Positions 25,259-32,369 of a stretch of DNA of 64,000 nt are shown here, piece after piece. Where the stretch lies: NCBI GenBank assembly GCA_965221735.1, contig OZ244910.1, positions 620,001-684,000 on the forward strand. The letters are read 5' to 3'. The stretch comes from UBA2991 sp965221735 (GTDB lineage Bacteria > Chloroflexota > Dehalococcoidia > Tepidiformales > Tepidiformaceae). Positions within the stretch are counted from its first letter, which is position 1, and each line of letters opens with the position of its first letter. A program made the translations under genes and the position numbers. Under the pieces are notes generated by a model. It did not search any database and had not been told where the DNA came from. It worked only from the letters and a program-made list of their open reading frames with translations.

Positions 25259-26425
25259 CTACCCCCGCGGCAGGCCGAAGCCGCGTGTCGCGATGATGGT
25301 GCGCATCACCTCGTTCGAGCCCGCCCCAAAGGTCGGCATCACCGCCGCCCGGTACCCCTGCTCGATGCGTCCGCCCAGCGGCGCATGCTCCGACTCGGGC
25401 GTGAGCTGCCCGTACGGCCCCAGCAGCTTCGTGCCTGTGTGCAGGATGCGCTGCATCAGCTCCGTGCTGAAGATCTTGACCTCGCTCGCCTCGTGGTTCG
25501 GATGCTCGCCCCGCTTGATCATCCCCAGGTTCCGGTAGGCCAGCATCTGCAGCACTTCGATCTGCACCTTGTAGTCCGCCAGCGTGCGCGACACATGCGC
25601 GTCGTCGATCGGACGGGCGCCGTTCGGCCCCTCCTCCCGCGCCCACCCCATGAGCGCGTCGAACACCGCCCGCACCCCCGACACCGTGAAGATCGAGACC
25701 CGCTCGAAATCGAGCGCGTGGGCGGCGTAGTACCAACCCCGGTTCTCCTCCCCCACCAGCGCGTCCGCGGGCACGCGCACGTCCTCCCAGTACACCTCGT
25801 TCGTACGGATGCCGGACATTGTCCAGATCGGCTTCACCGTGATGCCCGGGGTCTGCAGGTCCACCAGGAACATCGAGATGCCCCGGTGCTTCGGCGCCGA
25901 CGGGTCCGTGCGCGCCGCCAGCCAGACGTACTCCGCCCGGTGCGCCGCGCTCGTGAACCGCTTGATCCCGTTGAGCACGTAGTCGTCCCCGTCGCGCACG
26001 GCCCGAAGCTGGAGCGAGGCCAGGTCCGTGCCCGCGTCCGGCTCCGTGTACCCCAGCGCGAAGTCGACCTCGCCCTTCGCGATGCGTGGCAGGAACGCCG
26101 CCTTCTGCTCGTCCGTGCCGAACGTCATGAGCGTCGGGCCGACCTGCTGCACGCCCACCGTCGCGCCGGGCGCGCCGACGTAGTTGAGCGCCTCCTGGAA
26201 GAGGTACTGCTCCTCGTAGCTGCGCTCCTGGCCGCCGTACTCGCGCGGCCACGACATCGTCAGCCAGCCGCGCTCCGCCAGCTTTCGCCGGAACTCGCGC
26301 TCCATCGCGTAGCGGTCCGGCGACGCATCGATGCGGCGGCGCACCTCCGGGCTCCACTCGACCGCGAGGAAGTCGTCGACCTCGCGCTCGAACGCCAGCG
26401 CCTGCTCCGAGAACCGGAACTCCAT
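25259..26425 (-). CDS. acyl-CoA dehydrogenase
   Basis: A 388-residue FAD flavoenzyme of beta-oxidation-type chemistry. Visible: GWLTMSWPREYGGQERS, substrate/FAD loop FALGYTEPDAGTDLASLQ, KRFTSAAHRAEYVWLAART, and the C-terminal helix bundle ending EVMRTIIATRGFGLPRG. The chain length of the substrate is unknown. ATG 26425 lies 8 bases after TAGACT (26434-26439, minus strand). With the ligase at 3412 and the mutase at 11593 it fits a fatty-acid/branched-acid degrading lifestyle. Confidence 0.93.
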   Translation of the reverse strand: MEFRFSEQALAFEREVDDFLAVEWSPEVRRRIDASPDRYAMEREFRRKLAERGWLTMSWPREYGGQERSYEEQYLFQEALNYVGAPGATVGVQQVGPTLMTFGTDEQKAAFLPRIAKGEVDFALGYTEPDAGTDLASLQLRAVRDGDDYVLNGIKRFTSAAHRAEYVWLAARTDPSAPKHRGISMFLVDLQTPGITVKPIWTMSGIRTNEVYWEDVRVPADALVGEENRGWYYAAHALDFERVSIFTVSGVRAVFDALMGWAREEGPNGARPIDDAHVSRTLADYKVQIEVLQMLAYRNLGMIKRGEHPNHEASEVKIFSTELMQRILHTGTKLLGPYGQLTPESEHAPLGGRIEQGYRAAVMPTFGAGSNEVMRTIIATRGFGLPRG

Positions 26426-26433
26426 CGCGCGGC

Positions 26434-26439
26434 AGTCTA
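26434..26439 (-). promoter_or_regulatory. -10 box TAGACT for near-leaderless acyl-CoA dehydrogenase
   Basis: The minus strand reads TAGACT eight bases before ATG 26425, and no Shine-Dalgarno is seen. Confidence 0.4.
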
Positions 26440-26464
26440 CGCCCGCGAAATTGGCGCGAGCGTC

Positions 26465-27145
26465 CTAGTTGCCGCCCTGCTTCGGGATCTTCGGAAGGAG
26501 CCAGCTCAGGAAGCTGTCCTCGGACCGCGTCTGCATGTAGAAGCGCCCCGGACCCGTCAGCTTCACGACCAGGCCCTCGCCGCTGAACAGCGTCTGCTTC
26601 CAGCCGCCTGAACGCCCCACGTCGTACTGGACCGAGTCGTCGAACGCGACCATGTGTCCCGTGTCGACCACGTAGGGCTCGCCCACGGCCAGGTCGATCG
26701 GGTGGATCGCGCCGTAGCTCGAGAGCCAGATCGTCCCCTGCCCCGTGCAGCGCAGCAGGAACAGCCCTTCGCTCGAGAAGAACGACTTCCCTCCGCCCCA
26801 CTTCGTGTCGACCTCGACGCCTTCCGTTGCCGCCAGGAACGAGCCTGACTGGACCAGCAGCGTTGTCCCTCCGGTCAGCTCCAGCGCCGCGATGTCGCCC
26901 GGCAGCGCCGGCGCCAGCGTTACCTCCCCTGTCTCCCGGGCATGGAAGGTGTTGATGAAGAAGCTCTCGCCGCCAAGGACCGAGCGGCGCAGGCCCGAAA
27001 GCACTCCCCCGCGCGCGCTCGTCTCCATCTCGATCGTGGACGACATGCTCACCATCGCCCCCGCTTCCGCCTGGATCGACTCGCCCGCATCGAGGGTGAC
27101 CAACGCGAGAGCGTAGGAGGGCTGGTACTTCACTTCGTGGCGCAA
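26465..27145 (-). CDS. AIM24/TIGR00266-family protein
   Basis: A 226-residue beta-rich protein matching the AIM24 family: YALALVTLDAGESIQAEAGAM, the middle GGESFFINTFHA, the repeat-like strand GLFLLRCTGQGTIWLSSYGA, and the C-terminal LFSGEGLVVKLTGPGRFYMQTR. Bacterial functions are unknown; the yeast homologue is mitochondrial. Family start patterns and AGGAG seven bases upstream fix the start at TTG 27145, although the open frame extends to 27286. It is divergent from the VWA gene. Confidence 0.88.
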   Translation of the reverse strand: MRHEVKYQPSYALALVTLDAGESIQAEAGAMVSMSSTIEMETSARGGVLSGLRRSVLGGESFFINTFHARETGEVTLAPALPGDIAALELTGGTTLLVQSGSFLAATEGVEVDTKWGGGKSFFSSEGLFLLRCTGQGTIWLSSYGAIHPIDLAVGEPYVVDTGHMVAFDDSVQYDVGRSGGWKQTLFSGEGLVVKLTGPGRFYMQTRSEDSFLSWLLPKIPKQGGN

Positions 27146-27215
27146 TTTCGTGCTCCTGTTGGGGTGTGGAAGGTCATCCCGGTCGCGAGTCCGGCGCAGA
27201 CCGCCTTCGCCGCGA

Positions 27216-27244
27216 TTGTGGGCCTTCGGGGGGTAGGTTACGGT
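27216..27244 (+). promoter_or_regulatory. possible promoter of the VWA gene
   Basis: TTGTGG (27216-27221) and TACGGT (27239-27244) are separated by 17 bases. GAGGAGG lies just before ATG 27285. Confidence 0.35.
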
Positions 27245-27284
27245 AAGGCCCCGAACGCGTCCGTCGCGTCGTCGAGGAGGGGCC

Positions 27285-29516
27285 ATGCCGTCACGTTTCC
27301 GCTACTCCATGTGGGACGGCACCCAGGAAGTCGCAGACCTCGACCCGGACCAGATCCTGGACAACCTCTCCGACGACCTGATGAACTTCGGCGACCTCCA
27401 GCACGCCCTCCGCAACCTCCTCCAGCGCGGCATGCGCAACCCCCAGGGCGACCGCACCCAGGGCCTCCGCGATCTCCTCCAGCAGCTGCGCCAGCAGCGC
27501 CGCCAGCAACTCGACCGCTTCGACCTCGGCTCCATCTTCGACCAGCTTCGGGAGCAGCTCGACGAGATCCTGGACATGGAGCGCAACACCATCGACCAGC
27601 GCCTCGAGGATGCCGGCGTCCCGCCCGAGGGTCAGGAAGGGCAGGAGGGGCAGCCCGGCGATCAGGCCGATGGCGGTCAGGACGGCGAGGGCCAGCAACA
27701 GGGCGCTGAGCAAGGCCAGCAGCCCTCGAACGAGGGTGGCCAGCAGGGCGAAGGGCAGCAGGGCCAGCCCGGCGAGGGGCAGCAGGGCGAACAGGGGCAG
27801 CAGGGCTCGCAGTCAGGCGGCGCGAGCGGCGAGGGCAGTGTCCCCACCAGCGAGTTCGCCGACATGCTCCGCAATATCGCCAACCGCAAGCAGGAGTTCC
27901 TGGACGAGCTGCCCGAGGACACGGCCGGACAGGTCCGCAGGCTCCAGGACTACGAGTTCATGGACCCCGAGGCGCAGGCCAAGTTCAACGAGCTCGTCGA
28001 GTCGCTGCGCCAGGCGATGATGAACACCTTCTTCAAGGATCTCTCCGAGCAGATCGCCAACATGTCGCCCGAGGACCTCGAGCGCATGAAGAACATGACC
28101 CGGGACCTCAACCAGATGCTGCAGGACAAGATGGCCGGCAACGAGCCGGACTTCGACAGCTTCATGCAGCAGTACGGCGACCTCTTCGGCGACAACCCCC
28201 CCCAGTCCCTCGACGAGCTCATCGCCCAGATGCAGCAGCAGATGGGCCAGATGCAGAGCCTCCTCGGCAGCCTCCCCGGCGACATGCGCCAGCAGCTCCA
28301 GGACCTCCTCGCCGACAAGGTCGGCGACCCCGAGCTCCAGCAGGGCCTCAACGAGCTCGCCCAGAACCTCGAGTACCTCTTCCCCATGCGCGACCAGCGC
28401 AACCAGTACCCCTTCCGCGGCGAGGAGCAGCTCGATCTCGACGCCGCCATGGAGCTCATGCGCCACATGCAGTCCATCGACGAGGTGGAGCGCCAGCTCG
28501 AGCGCACCCAGTACGGCGGCGAGATCGACGACATCGACGCCGACCAGCTGGAGGAGCTGCTCGGCCCCGAGGCCCGCGAGACGCTTGACGAGCTGCGCAA
28601 GTTCCTCGAGATCCTCGAGGAGGCGGGCTACATCCGGAAGAAGGGTTCAGGCTGGGAGTTGACCCCGCGCGGCACCCGCAAGATCGGCCAGCGCGCCCTC
28701 GTCGAGCTCTACGCTCAGCTGAAAGCCGACTCCTTCGGCAAGCACGAGGTCCACGAGAACGGCTTCGGCGGCGAACGCACCGACGACACCAAGCTCTACG
28801 AGTTCGGCGACCCGTTCCACCTCGACATCAAGCGCACCATCATGAACTCGCTCCACCGCGAGGGCGTGGGCACCCCCATTAATCTTCGCCCCGACGACTT
28901 CGAGGTCGCCCGCAGCGAGCTCGTCACCCAGACCGCCACGGTCATCATGCTCGACCTGAGCTGGTCGATGGCCCTGCGCGGCAGCTTCCAGGCCGCCAAG
29001 AAGGTCGCTCTCGCCCTCAACAACCTCATCTCCTCGCAGTTCCAGCGCGACAGCCTCTACATCATCGGGTTCAGCGCCTACGCCAGGGAGCTGAAGGCCG
29101 AGGACCTGCCCTACGTGCGCTGGGACGAGTCCGTCCTCGGCACGAACATGCACCACGCCCTCATGATCGCCGAGCGCCTGCTCGCCAAGCACACCCAGGG
29201 CACCCGCCAGATCATCATGATCTCGGACGGCGAGCCGACCGCCCACCTCGAGCGCGGCCGCAGCTACTTCGCCTACCCGCCCAGCCCCATCACCATCCGC
29301 GAGACGCTCAAGGCCGTGAAGCGCTGCACCCGCAAGAACATCACGATCAACACCTTCATGCTCGACCGGAACCACTACCTGAAGGAGTTCGTGAACCAGG
29401 TCGCGCGCATCAACAAGGGCCGCGTCTTCTACACGACGCCCGACAAGCTCGGCGAGTACATCCTCGTCGACTACGTCTCCCAGAAACGCAAGCACCTCAC
29501 CGGCATCGCCGGCTAG
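27285..29516 (+). CDS. large VWA-domain protein with Gln/Gly-rich linker
   Basis: 743 residues. The N-terminal ~110 residues are charged helices rich in Gln and Leu. Then comes a low-complexity linker (~113-190) of Gly, Gln and Glu encoded by imperfect GGGCAGCAG-type repeats (~27620-27845). A long helical middle follows. A von Willebrand A domain (~550-735) carries the metal site DLSWSM (DxSxS) and later ISDGEPTAH. Such proteins often act with a MoxR-type AAA ATPase in metal or complex assembly; none is adjacent. GAGGAGG precedes the ATG. No signal peptide, so cytoplasmic. Confidence 0.88.
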   Translation: MPSRFRYSMWDGTQEVADLDPDQILDNLSDDLMNFGDLQHALRNLLQRGMRNPQGDRTQGLRDLLQQLRQQRRQQLDRFDLGSIFDQLREQLDEILDMERNTIDQRLEDAGVPPEGQEGQEGQPGDQADGGQDGEGQQQGAEQGQQPSNEGGQQGEGQQGQPGEGQQGEQGQQGSQSGGASGEGSVPTSEFADMLRNIANRKQEFLDELPEDTAGQVRRLQDYEFMDPEAQAKFNELVESLRQAMMNTFFKDLSEQIANMSPEDLERMKNMTRDLNQMLQDKMAGNEPDFDSFMQQYGDLFGDNPPQSLDELIAQMQQQMGQMQSLLGSLPGDMRQQLQDLLADKVGDPELQQGLNELAQNLEYLFPMRDQRNQYPFRGEEQLDLDAAMELMRHMQSIDEVERQLERTQYGGEIDDIDADQLEELLGPEARETLDELRKFLEILEEAGYIRKKGSGWELTPRGTRKIGQRALVELYAQLKADSFGKHEVHENGFGGERTDDTKLYEFGDPFHLDIKRTIMNSLHREGVGTPINLRPDDFEVARSELVTQTATVIMLDLSWSMALRGSFQAAKKVALALNNLISSQFQRDSLYIIGFSAYARELKAEDLPYVRWDESVLGTNMHHALMIAERLLAKHTQGTRQIIMISDGEPTAHLERGRSYFAYPPSPITIRETLKAVKRCTRKNITINTFMLDRNHYLKEFVNQVARINKGRVFYTTPDKLGEYILVDYVSQKRKHLTGIAG

Positions 29517-29540
29517 CGCAGGGATCCGGGCGGTTCCGCC

Positions 29541-30038
29541 ATGGCGATCTTGCTCGACCACATCACCGACGAGCAGGCGGACCTGATCCGCAGCGCGCAC
29601 GTCTTCTTTGTCGCCTCCGCCGATCCCGCCCTCGCCGAAGGGCCCGACGGTCAGGGCGCGGTCAACCTCTCCCCCAAGGGCGCTGCCGACCTGCACGTCA
29701 TCGACCGCAACACGCTCGCCTACTTCGACTACGCCGGCAGCGGCAACGAGACCGCCCGCCACGGCATGGCCGGCGGTCCCGTCACCGTTATGGTCACGTC
29801 GTTCGACGAGGACGCCGCCATCGTCCGCCTCTACGGCCGCGCCTGCGCGAAGCCCCTCGAGGAGTCGGTGCTCGCCGCCCGCGCCGCCGAGCTTCGCGCC
29901 GCCGACACCCCCACGCCCGAGCGCCAGGTCATCGAGGTCACCGTCGAGCGCACCCAGACCTCGTGTGGCTACGGCGTCCCTGTCTACGAGTACCAGGGCG
30001 ACCGCACGAAGGCCCAGCGAGGCCGCCGCTACAAGTAG
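29541..30038 (+). CDS. pyridoxamine 5'-phosphate oxidase-like family protein
   Basis: 165 residues resembling the PPOX split-barrel group: helix DEQADLIRSAHVFFVASADP, strand AVNLSPKGAADLHVIDRNTLAYFDYAGSG (split over two segments), and VTVMVTSFDEDAAIVRLYGRA. The Cys in RTQTSCGYGVPVYEY is typical of this subgroup. The cofactor is probably FMN, the substrate unknown. It follows the VWA gene by 24 bases and may share its transcript; the ribosome site is weak. Confidence 0.82.
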   Translation: MAILLDHITDEQADLIRSAHVFFVASADPALAEGPDGQGAVNLSPKGAADLHVIDRNTLAYFDYAGSGNETARHGMAGGPVTVMVTSFDEDAAIVRLYGRACAKPLEESVLAARAAELRAADTPTPERQVIEVTVERTQTSCGYGVPVYEYQGDRTKAQRGRRYK

Positions 30039-30085
30039 CCCGAGAGTTCTTCAGAACGGACGGGGTAATTCCCCCTTCCGCCGTC

Positions 30086-30091
30086 TAGGCT
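30086..30091 (+). promoter_or_regulatory. -10 box TAGGCT before a small lipoprotein gene
   Basis: TAGGCT ends seven bases before ATG 30099, the leaderless geometry seen elsewhere in this window. Confidence 0.4.
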
Positions 30092-30098
30092 GCCCCGC

Positions 30099-30248
30099 AT
30101 GGGGCGAAGAACACGCAGCCGCGCGGGCCATGCCCCTCTCGCGACGGTTGCCCTGGCGCTCCTTGCGGCCCTGTCCGCATGCGGCGGCGGGGACGACGCC
30201 ACCCCGTCCCCGCCGCCGCCCCCCATCCCCACCCCTCACATGCCATAA
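30099..30248 (+). CDS. small predicted lipoprotein (49 residues)
   Basis: A short frame ATG to TAA. It has a basic N-terminus (MGRRTRSR), a hydrophobic run, and a good lipobox LSAC with Cys28. A mature tail of ~22 residues follows: GGGDD, then a proline-rich stretch. It looks like a small surface-anchored lipoprotein, or the remnant of a longer one. A TAGGCT box at leaderless spacing supports expression. Nothing about function can be said. Confidence 0.5.
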   Translation: MGRRTRSRAGHAPLATVALALLAALSACGGGDDATPSPPPPPIPTPHMP

Positions 30249-30261
30249 CCCGACCCCGTGC

Positions 30262-30267
30262 TACCAT
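30262..30267 (+). promoter_or_regulatory. -10 box TACCAT upstream of the cimA leader
   Basis: TACCAT is followed by six bases and ATG 30274. That would be a leaderless start, but the frame it opens stops at 30384 inside a hairpin repeat, before cimA. It is probably the cimA promoter, now separated from the gene by repeats. Confidence 0.45.
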
Positions 30268-30273
30268 CGCGAC

Positions 30274-30384
30274 ATGCCCCGAGGCCCCCACTCAGCGAGC
30301 AACGCGAGCGCTCTCCTCAGCCGCGCGCAGCGCAGCGCAGCGCGGCGCTCTCCTCACCCCTCAGCCGCGCGCAGCGCAGCGTAG
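30274..30384 (+). other. candidate upstream ORF in the cimA leader
   Basis: A 36-residue frame starts at ATG 30274, six bases after the TACCAT box. It runs through two hairpin repeats and stops at TAG (30382-30384). It is in the same frame as cimA (start 30403). The stop arises where one repeat has T in place of the C seen in its sister unit. It may be non-coding leader or a regulatory short ORF. Confidence 0.3.
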
Positions 30385-30399
30385 CGCGGCGCTCTTTTC
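30291..30399 (+). repeat. hairpin repeat cluster 3 (three units) in the cimA leader
   Basis: CTCAG starts at 30291, 30316 and 30360. The second and third units share GCCGCGC/GCGCGGC stems with enlarged loops made of CAGCG repeats, and end in GCTCTCCTC and GCTCTTTTC. The last unit ends three bases before the cimA ATG, leaving no Shine-Dalgarno for cimA. The rest of 30249-30402 holds nothing else. Confidence 0.85.
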
Positions 30400-30402
30400 A
30401 CC

Positions 30403-31995
30403 ATGCCAACCGACCAGGTCCAGCTCTACGACACCACCCTCCGCGACGGCTCCCAGATGGAGGGCATCTCCCTCTCGGTCGCCGATAAGGTGCGCATCAC
30501 GCAGAAGCTCGATGAGCTCGGCGTCGAGTGGATCGAAGGCGGCTTTCCCGGCTCCAACCCCCGCGACGCAGCCTATTTCCAGCGTCTGAGGGAGGTCTCG
30601 CTCTCGCAGGCGCGGGTGAGCGCCTTCGGCGGCACCCGCCGCGCCGGGCTTACCTGCGAGACCGACCCCAACATCCAGAGCATGGTCGCCGCCGAGACCC
30701 CCGGCGTGACCCTCGTCGGCAAGGCCAGCCAGTACCAGGTCCAGCGCATCCTCGAGACCAGCGACGAGGAAAACCTCGCCATGATCGCCGACACCGTCGG
30801 CTACTTCCGCAAGCTCGGCAAGACCGTCTTCTTCGATGCCGAGCACTTCTTCGACGGCTTCGCGGGCAACCCCGACTACTCCCTCCAGTGCCTCGCCACC
30901 GCCGCCCGGGCCGGCGCCGAGGCGCTCGTTCTCTGCGACACCAACGGCGGCATGACCACCCCCGACCTCCTCCGCGCCATCGAGGCCGTGCAGGACCGCG
31001 TCCCCGACGCGCGCCTCGGCATCCACTGCCACGACGACGTCGGCCTCGCCGTCGCCAACAGCCTCGCCGCCGTCGAGGCGGGCGTCTGGCAGGTCCAGGG
31101 CTGCGTGAACGGCTACGGCGAACGCTGCGGAAACGCCGATCTCCTCACCGTCACCGCCAACCTCAAGCTCAAGATGGGCATCGACGTCATCGAGGACGAC
31201 CAGCTCGCCCGCCTCACCGAGGTCTCCCACTACGTCAACGAGCTGGCCAACCTCGTCCCCGACTCCCAGGCCCCGTTCGTCGGCCAGAGCGCCTTCGCGC
31301 ACAAGGCCGGCTACCACGTCGCGGGCATCATGAAGGACGAGAGCTCCTACCAGCACATCGACCCCGGCCTTGTCGGGAACAGCAGCCGCGTCCTCGTCAG
31401 CGAGCTCTCCGGCCAGCGCAACCTCCTCGTGAAGATGGAGGAGCTTGGCATCGACTACCCCTTCAGCCAGAACGAGATCCGCAACCTCCTCCAGGTCGTC
31501 AAGGAGAAGGAGAGCGAGGGCTTCCAGTACGAAGGCGCCGAAGCCAGCTTCGAGCTCCTCGTGCGCCGCCAGATCCCGGGCTACGTCCGCCCCTTCGAGA
31601 TCGAGGACTTCGTCATCGTCGAGCGCCACCGCCACCGCCGCGGCGACGACCAGCGCAACGACATGCTCGCCGAGGCGATGGTCAAGATTCGTGCGGGCGA
31701 CGACGAGCACCACACCGCCGCCGAGGGAAACGGGCCCGTCAACGCCCTCGACATCGCCGCCCGCAAGGCGCTCGGCAGCGCCTATCCCGACGTCCTCAAC
31801 GTAAAGCTCGTCGACTACAAGGTGCGCATTCTCGACAGCGAGTCGGCCACTGCCGCCCAGGTGCGCGTCCTCATCGAGAGCACCGACGGCGCCCGCTACT
31901 GGACGACGGTCGGCAGCTCCACGGACATTATCGAGGCCAGCTGGCTGGCCCTCGCCGACGCGCTCGAGTACGCGATCACGCTTCCGGCCGAATAA
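30403..31995 (+). CDS. cimA: (R)-citramalate synthase
   Basis: A 530-residue enzyme of the isopropylmalate/homocitrate synthase superfamily. It condenses pyruvate with acetyl-CoA, opening the threonine-independent isoleucine route. Seen: DTTLRDGSQMEGISLS near the start with the catalytic Arg-Asp, metal ligands in GIHCHDDVGLAVANS, and GCVNGYGERCGNADL. The last ~110 residues are the LeuA-type regulatory domain (HHTAAEGNGPVNALD region), where isoleucine feedback would act. Length fits CimA rather than LeuA. No Shine-Dalgarno precedes the ATG; hairpin repeats lie directly upstream. Confidence 0.92.
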   Translation: MPTDQVQLYDTTLRDGSQMEGISLSVADKVRITQKLDELGVEWIEGGFPGSNPRDAAYFQRLREVSLSQARVSAFGGTRRAGLTCETDPNIQSMVAAETPGVTLVGKASQYQVQRILETSDEENLAMIADTVGYFRKLGKTVFFDAEHFFDGFAGNPDYSLQCLATAARAGAEALVLCDTNGGMTTPDLLRAIEAVQDRVPDARLGIHCHDDVGLAVANSLAAVEAGVWQVQGCVNGYGERCGNADLLTVTANLKLKMGIDVIEDDQLARLTEVSHYVNELANLVPDSQAPFVGQSAFAHKAGYHVAGIMKDESSYQHIDPGLVGNSSRVLVSELSGQRNLLVKMEELGIDYPFSQNEIRNLLQVVKEKESEGFQYEGAEASFELLVRRQIPGYVRPFEIEDFVIVERHRHRRGDDQRNDMLAEAMVKIRAGDDEHHTAAEGNGPVNALDIAARKALGSAYPDVLNVKLVDYKVRILDSESATAAQVRVLIESTDGARYWTTVGSSTDIIEASWLALADALEYAITLPAE

Positions 31996-32005
31996 TCTCT
32001 TGTGC

Positions 32006-32011
32006 TAGACT
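32006..32011 (+). promoter_or_regulatory. -10 box TAGACT for leaderless coiled-coil gene
   Basis: TAGACT is followed by exactly six bases and GTG 32018. Confidence 0.45.
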
Positions 32012-32017
32012 TTCGAT

Positions 32018-32344
32018 GTGACAAGCACGTCAGCCGCATCCGAGCCCGCCACCCGCGCAGACCTTGAGGCCCTGCGTACGGAGATTCGCGACGATACGGG
32101 CGCCCTCCGCACCGAAATTCGTGACGACATGGGTGCCCTCCGCACCGAGATTCGTGAGGACATGAACGCCTTTCGAACCGAATGGCGCGAGGACATGAAC
32201 GCTTTTCGCGCTGAGTCGCGGGAAGACCAGAGGGAACTTCGGGCGGACTTGAGAACCTGGGTGGCGACATCGATCGGTCTGAGCGCCGCGGTGGCAGCCG
32301 GAACGATCGCCGCGATCGTCACCATCGCCCTCGAGGTCTACTGA
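32018..32344 (+). CDS. tail-anchored coiled-coil protein with 11-residue repeats
   Basis: 108 residues. From residue 21 there are five tandem 11-residue repeats (TEIRDDTGALR and variants), encoded by 33-base repeats at ~32078-32242. They predict a hendecad-type coiled coil. A single C-terminal membrane helix follows (~82-106), so the rod faces the cytoplasm or the surface. It resembles small DUF1640-like coiled-coil membrane proteins, but the function is unknown. The GTG start follows TAGACT by six bases, so it is probably leaderless. Confidence 0.75.
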   Translation: MTSTSAASEPATRADLEALRTEIRDDTGALRTEIRDDMGALRTEIREDMNAFRTEWREDMNAFRAESREDQRELRADLRTWVATSIGLSAAVAAGTIAAIVTIALEVY

Positions 32345-32350
32345 AAGCGA

Positions 32351-32367
32351 GGCGGGCTGCTGCCGCC
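32351..32367. terminator. possible hairpin between convergent genes
   Basis: GGCGG and CCGCC flank a seven-base loop between the stops of two convergent genes. There is no T-run, so an intrinsic terminator is only possible. Confidence 0.3.
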
Positions 32368-32369
32368 CC

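Noticed and set aside
27620..27845. Possible assembly error or frameshift in the Gln/Gly-rich stretch
   Set aside because: The frame stays open through it and both flanks belong to one VWA protein, so it is read as a genuine low-complexity linker.
30179..30589. Open frames encoding Ser/Arg/Ala/Gln-rich peptides through the repeats
   Set aside because: These come from translating GC-rich hairpin repeats. The same peptide-like pattern appears in all three clusters and in several frames.
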